Shown here: piece by piece, positions 5,867 through 9,052 of the stretch
Layout: the number at the start of each line of letters is the position of its first letter
Position numbering within the stretch: the first letter of the stretch is position 1
Origin: JAADHU01 sp964446495
Lineage (GTDB): Bacteria > Pseudomonadota > Gammaproteobacteria > Steroidobacterales > Woeseiaceae
Assembly (NCBI GenBank): GCA_964446495.1
Contig: CAYUOY010000160.1
Coordinates: forward strand, 1-9,052
Direction: 5' to 3'
DNA: 9,052 nt
Translations under genes and position numbers: made by a program
Notes under the pieces: generated by a model
The model's input: only the letters and a program-made list of their open reading frames with translations
Database searches by the model: none
What the model was told of the DNA's origin: nothing

Positions 5867-8700
5867 CAAGCCGCCAAAACCTCATTCAACTCCCCAATCA
5901 CCGCATCCATCTTCTCCCCGAACAATTGATGCATCCTTCCCATCCCACCTTTGGCGTCAAACGGCGCCATCTCCAGGTCGTCGCACTCCATGTGAAAGGA
6001 GCTGATGATGTGGTCACGGATCATGCGCAGCCAGTCCATTTGTTCCTCGTTGAATTTCTCTCCGCCGCCGCTGTGGTGGGCCATGATCCAGTCCTGGAAG
6101 TTGCGGCGCACGGTGTCGGCGTAGGGGGTGATTGTTTCGTCGATGCCGCTGGCGCGACGGATGAGGGCGACCAGGGCGGTGAGTTCGGAGAGTGGATTCC
6201 GGCCTTCGCCGGAATGACGGGGGGAAGGAACGGAATGTTGGGGAGAAGCGTCGGCTTCACGTGAAGAAGGGGCGGCACGATGATCCAGGTAGTGGTAGGC
6301 CTGCCATACCCGTAACGGGGCGAGGCGGGGCTGGTCGGTTTTCAGTTTGTCGAAGACTTCGCGGATCATGCTGTAGGTCAGTTCGCTGCGCCGCTGCGGA
6401 GTGCGGTAGAAAATGCTCAGGGCCTCGATCTCGTCGCGGTTGGCTTGCAGGTAACCACTGAAATCCCGCACCATTTGTTTTGCGTTATCTTCGGCCTCAC
6501 CAGCCCATTCTGCACGCTGCACGCGGTCCAGGTTTTCGTGGTCGATGGTCTGTTCCTTGTCGCGGCGGATGCCGTCGAGCAGTTCGACCAGTTCGCCGGT
6601 GAAGACGTTTGCGGCCTTGCCGACCCGTTCGTCGCGGGCCTTCTGGCGGGCGTCATCGCCGGGGTTGCTGGTATTGGGCAGTCCGGCGATTTCGCAGGCC
6701 CTGGATTCCACTTTGTCCGGGTCGATGGCGTCCAGCAGGTTGCCGACCATCTCGGTGAGGGTGACGCCACCGGCCTGTTCCCTGATGCGTTGCTGTTCGT
6801 GTTCGTCGAGCTGTTTGTTGAGGCGGGCCAGGCGTCCAGCCAGTGAGCTGACGGTATCTTCGTCCCGCGCGCCCATCATGACGCCCATGGCCAGGTCTTT
6901 GAGCGGGACGGCGGGTTGGGTGATAAGCGGCTGGCTGTCGGTTTTCAGGGATTTGGTCACGCCGATGGCGTCGACGATCACGTAATGGGTCTTGGCGCTG
7001 GCGGCGGATGGCGTGACTTTCTTCAAATCATCGTAGCCCAGGGTGCGGGTGCCGCGGCCTTTCATTTGTTCAAAATAATTTCGGCTTTTGACATCGCGCA
7101 TGAACAGCAGGCATTCCAGCGGTTTCACGTCGGTGCCGGTGGCGATCATGTCCACGGTGACGGCGATACGCGGGTAATAGTCGTTGCGGAACTGCGCGAG
7201 GACGGATTTCGGGTCTTCTTGCGCCTTGTAGGTGAGTTTCTTGCAGAACGCATTGCCTTCACCGAACACCTCGCGCACGGTCTGGATGATGTCGTCGGCG
7301 TGGCTGTCGGTCTTGGCGAAGATGAGTGTTTTCGGCACTTCTTCACGCCCCGGAAAGATCTGTGGCAGTTTGTCACGGAAGGTCTGGATAACGGTGCGGA
7401 TCTGGTCCGGGTTGACGATGTCCCGGTCGAGCTGTTTTGCGGTATAGGCCTCGTCTTCGTCCTGGCGCTCCCAGCGCCGCTGGCGCGTCAGGCGTTCGCG
7501 CTTTTCGACCACCTGTTCGGCTTTCAGTATGCCGCCCTGTTGGGTGCGTTCAGTTTCGATGAGGTAGATTTCATTGCCGACGTTGACGCCGTCGGCTACG
7601 GCCTTTTCGTGGTCGTATTCGCTGACCACGTTCTTCTGGAAGAAGCCATAAGTCCGCTTGTCCGGCGTGGCGGTCAAACCAATCAGGTAGGCATCGAAAT
7701 ACTCAATCACCTGGCGCCACAGATTATAGATGGAACGGTGACACTCGTCGATGACGATGAAGTCAAAAAACCCGATGGGAATTTTTGCGTTGTAGACCAC
7801 CGGCATCGGTTGTTTCGGCCGCACCATCTCGGCCGGGTTGATTTCTTCGGCGGCCTCGTCAAGCGGCTGGTCCTTCAGCAGGGAGTACATGCGCTGGATG
7901 GTGCTGATGCAGACCTGGCTGTCTTTGGCGACGAAGGATGATTTCAGGCGCTGCACATTGTACAGCTCGGTGAACTTGCGGTTGTCGTCTGTGGGCAGGT
8001 AGGCCATGAATTCCTGCTCGGCCTGTTCACCGAGGTTTTTGGTATCGACCAGGAAAAGGATGCGTTTGGCGTCGGCGTGCTTGAGCAGACGGTAGATCGA
8101 GGTGATGGCGGTGTAGGTCTTGCCGGAACCAGTGGCCATCTGGATCAGGGCACGCGGGCGGTTATCTTTGAATGAGGCTTCCAGCTTATCGATGGCTTTG
8201 ATCTGGCATTTCCACAGGCCGGTGGGATCCAGCTCCGGCAGCTTGTGCAGGCGTCCGCGCAGGGAGGCGGACTGGGTCTGCCATTCCCGCAGGGTCTCGG
8301 GACGGTGAAAGGTGAACACCTCGCGCGATCGTGGTTTCGGGTCATGGCCATCGGTGAAGCGCGTGATGACACCTGTGCTTTCGTAGACGAAGGGCAGCGG
8401 CGCGTTGTTGCTGACCCATTTGAGCTCGGCGGCGGCGTAGCCCTGGGACTGTTCCTCGACCGTGGTGATCTTCTGGCCCCAGTTTTCAGGTTTGGCCTCA
8501 ATCACGCCGACCGCCTGCCGGTCCACGAACAGGACATAGTCCGCAGGGCCGACGTCAGTATCGTATTCCCGCACGGCGATGCCAGGGCCGGCGTTGAAAT
8601 CGATCTTCTTCTTGGGCTGCACCTTCCAGCCGGCCTGCTCCAGCATCGCGTCGATGTGGTCGCGGGCATTTTGCTCGGGGGTCTGGTTGCGGGTTGCCAC
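5866..8700 (-). CDS. hsdR: Type I restriction endonuclease subunit HsdR (EcoEI family)
   Basis: HsdR is the ATP-driven translocase and nuclease of the type I complex. The 944-aa product has an N-terminal PD-(D/E)xK nuclease domain with D54, E68 and K70 (in VIEAK). The SF2 motor follows: Walker A MATGSGKT (188-195), DECH (318-321), TATP (343-346), motif V around VDMIATGTDV (516-525) and motif VI QMKGRGTR (545-552). The C-terminal domain (about 770-944) is of the EcoEI_R_C type. Translation starts at a GTG; its N terminus NQTPEQNARDHIDAML agrees with relatives, and no good ribosome site is evident beyond a weak AGG. Residues about 812-837 look like an extra segment encoded by a palindromic genomic repeat, inserted in frame. 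All catalytic motifs are intact. It heads the minus-strand operon and its stop overlaps the hsdS start. Confidence 0.97.
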   Translation of the reverse strand: MATRNQTPEQNARDHIDAMLEQAGWKVQPKKKIDFNAGPGIAVREYDTDVGPADYVLFVDRQAVGVIEAKPENWGQKITTVEEQSQGYAAAELKWVSNNAPLPFVYESTGVITRFTDGHDPKPRSREVFTFHRPETLREWQTQSASLRGRLHKLPELDPTGLWKCQIKAIDKLEASFKDNRPRALIQMATGSGKTYTAITSIYRLLKHADAKRILFLVDTKNLGEQAEQEFMAYLPTDDNRKFTELYNVQRLKSSFVAKDSQVCISTIQRMYSLLKDQPLDEAAEEINPAEMVRPKQPMPVVYNAKIPIGFFDFIVIDECHRSIYNLWRQVIEYFDAYLIGLTATPDKRTYGFFQKNVVSEYDHEKAVADGVNVGNEIYLIETERTQQGGILKAEQVVEKRERLTRQRRWERQDEDEAYTAKQLDRDIVNPDQIRTVIQTFRDKLPQIFPGREEVPKTLIFAKTDSHADDIIQTVREVFGEGNAFCKKLTYKAQEDPKSVLAQFRNDYYPRIAVTVDMIATGTDVKPLECLLFMRDVKSRNYFEQMKGRGTRTLGYDDLKKVTPSAASAKTHYVIVDAIGVTKSLKTDSQPLITQPAVPLKDLAMGVMMGARDEDTVSSLAGRLARLNKQLDEHEQQRIREQAGGVTLTEMVGNLLDAIDPDKVESRACEIAGLPNTSNPGDDARQKARDERVGKAANVFTGELVELLDGIRRDKEQTIDHENLDRVQRAEWAGEAEDNAKQMVRDFSGYLQANRDEIEALSIFYRTPQRRSELTYSMIREVFDKLKTDQPRLAPLRVWQAYHYLDHRAAPSSREADASPQHSVPSPRHSGEGRNPLSELTALVALIRRASGIDETITPYADTVRRNFQDWIMAHHSGGGEKFNEEQMDWLRMIRDHIISSFHMECDDLEMAPFDAKGGMGRMHQLFGEKMDAVIGELNEVLAA
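6190..6222. repeat. Dispersed-type palindromic repeat inside hsdR
   Basis: Bases 6196-6203 (ATTCCGGC) and 6208-6215 (GCCGGAAT) form a perfect 8-bp stem around CTTC. The flanks GTGG and GACGGGGG complete the well-known repeat that encodes VIPAKAGIH in one of its frames and is scattered, mostly between genes, in many proteobacteria. Here it lies within hsdR and is read on the minus strand as PRHSGEGRNPL without breaking the frame. A 12-bp palindrome, CTTCACGTGAAG, sits nearby at 6255-6266. Confidence 0.85.
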
Positions 8701-8729
8701 GGTCAGCTGTGCCTGGTAGCGATTAATGG

Positions 8730-8759
8730 ATGATAGAAATAATGAAAATCAGTTGTCTC
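8730..8759 (-). promoter_or_regulatory. Candidate sigma-70 promoter for the hsdR operon
   Basis: On the minus strand GAGACA (8759-8754) and TATCAT (8735-8730) resemble -35 and -10 boxes with an 18-bp spacer, about 30 bases upstream of the hsdR GTG. The -10 box matches 5 of 6 consensus bases and the -35 box 4 of 6. The surrounding A+T-rich stretch is the only such region before hsdR. Assigned by eye. Confidence 0.45.
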
Positions 8760-8771
8760 GTTTCTATCCAT
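8732..8771. promoter_or_regulatory. Inverted repeat flanking the hsdR promoter (candidate operator)
   Basis: GATAGAAA (8732-8739) and TTTCTATC (8761-8768) are perfect inverted arms separated by 21 bp. Outside the arms the repeat continues as ATGGA and TCCAT, offset by a few bases on the left. One arm overlaps the proposed -10 box and the other lies just upstream of the -35 box, the geometry expected of a repressor site. The binding protein is unknown. Confidence 0.45.
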
Positions 8772-8998
8772 AGTACCCGATGCATATGAGGGTTGGGAGG
8801 AATTCGGCTACCATGCCGCAATCGGCCAACAATAATACGGGAAAGCCGGAGCGGCGAGGCATTCATCCGGCCAGCTGATTTTTAAGCTGCACTATGATTT
8901 CCGCGAGGGTATAGCTCCGTGAGGTGCTGGATTTCATCGTTATGATGGACGATACTGTTGCTATACAGCAACGCCGGAAGGACTGAGTGAGGCACACC
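8772..8998. other. Intergenic region between divergent genes
   Basis: No convincing gene is seen here. Short frames exist, such as a 19-codon plus-strand one starting at 8813 and an open stretch of about 23 codons ending near 8987, but neither is recognisable. Two small hairpins can be drawn: GCCGGA/TCCGGC (8845-8850 with 8866-8871), with a T-run a few bases later, and GTTGCT/AGCAAC (8957-8962 with 8967-8972). A promoter for the rightward gene at 8999 must lie in or near this region, but no clear boxes could be assigned. Confidence 0.5.
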
Positions 8999-9052
8999 AT
9001 GAGCAATGAAGCACCCCAGATCACCGATGACCCGATGTACCGTTTGCTACGC
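8999..9052 (+). CDS. 5' end of an unidentified protein gene (cut by window edge)
   Basis: An ATG at 8999 with GAGG (8989-8992) 6 nt upstream opens a frame that runs to the window end, giving 18 residues, MSNEAPQITDDPMYRLLR. It points away from the RM operon. The DDPMYRLLR stretch faintly recalls the N terminus of some proteobacterial pentapeptide-repeat proteins, but no repeats are visible in so short a piece, so that identity is only a guess. The good ribosome site and open frame support a real gene, probably chromosomal sequence flanking the RM locus. Confidence 0.6.
   Translation, partial: MSNEAPQITDDPMYRLLR

Noticed and set aside
6916..7941. Long plus-strand open frame opposite hsdR
   Set aside because: It mirrors the GC-rich hsdR coding strand, its translation resembles no protein family, and HsdR with all motifs occupies the other strand.
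8813..8872. Short plus-strand frame with a GGAGG-like stretch upstream
   Set aside because: Only 19 codons, no recognisable product, and the spacing to the GGAGG is long.
8845..8882. Hairpin followed by a T-run, possible terminator
   Set aside because: The stem is only 6 bp with a long loop, the T-run is offset, and no plus-strand gene ends there.
8915..8987. Open stretch of about 23 codons (reading LREVLDFIVMMDD) just before the right-end gene
   Set aside because: It looks protein-like but lacks a clear start and a known family; it could be a decayed gene end, but the support is too weak to call.
1..9052. CRISPR array, insertion sequence or transposase
   Set aside because: No regularly spaced repeats, no transposase frame and no IS-type terminal repeats with target duplications were seen.

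Overview
The window carries one complete type I restriction-modification (RM) locus. It is written almost entirely on the minus strand, so it reads from right to left, and it is interleaved with accessory genes and broken gene remnants. The organism is most likely a gamma- or possibly betaproteobacterium. The evidence is a tRNA end with encoded CCA, GC-rich coding DNA, an EcoEI-family HsdR, and a palindromic repeat of the kind scattered through many such genomes. Nothing here fixes a genus.

Layout in order of transcription (minus strand): a roughly 300-bp intergenic region holds a candidate promoter lying between the arms of an inverted repeat (about 8730-8771). Then come hsdR (GTG start, 8700-5866), hsdS (5866-4301) and a COG2865-type protein with an AlbA_2 (Schlafen-like) domain and a HATPase-like domain (4304-2637). 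These three genes overlap by 1-4 bases and look translationally coupled. After a 100-bp gap comes a decayed segment. It has a trace of an hsdM start, the 3' end of a second hsdS carrying a one-base deletion, and a frameshifted, truncated rhuM (about 2535-2004). The last block is an MNT nucleotidyltransferase (2001-1711), a 54-aa N-terminally truncated HEPN protein (1714-1550) and a full-length hsdM (1553-63), again linked by two ATGA overlaps.

The left edge, on the plus strand, is the 3' part of a tRNA gene ending at base 54, only 8 bp from the hsdM stop codon. Its T arm and acceptor strand are good, but its anticodon arm is not, so it may be an integration-site fragment. The right edge holds the first 18 codons of a divergent plus-strand gene.

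HsdR, HsdM and HsdS are all full length with their motifs intact, so the RM enzyme is predicted to be functional. The unusual points are the split order R-S-(accessory)-(scar)-(MNT-HEPN remnant)-M, the fossil of a second M-S pair, a HEPN remnant that keeps its RX4HXY motif and its coupling to hsdM, and a palindromic repeat inserted in frame in hsdR.
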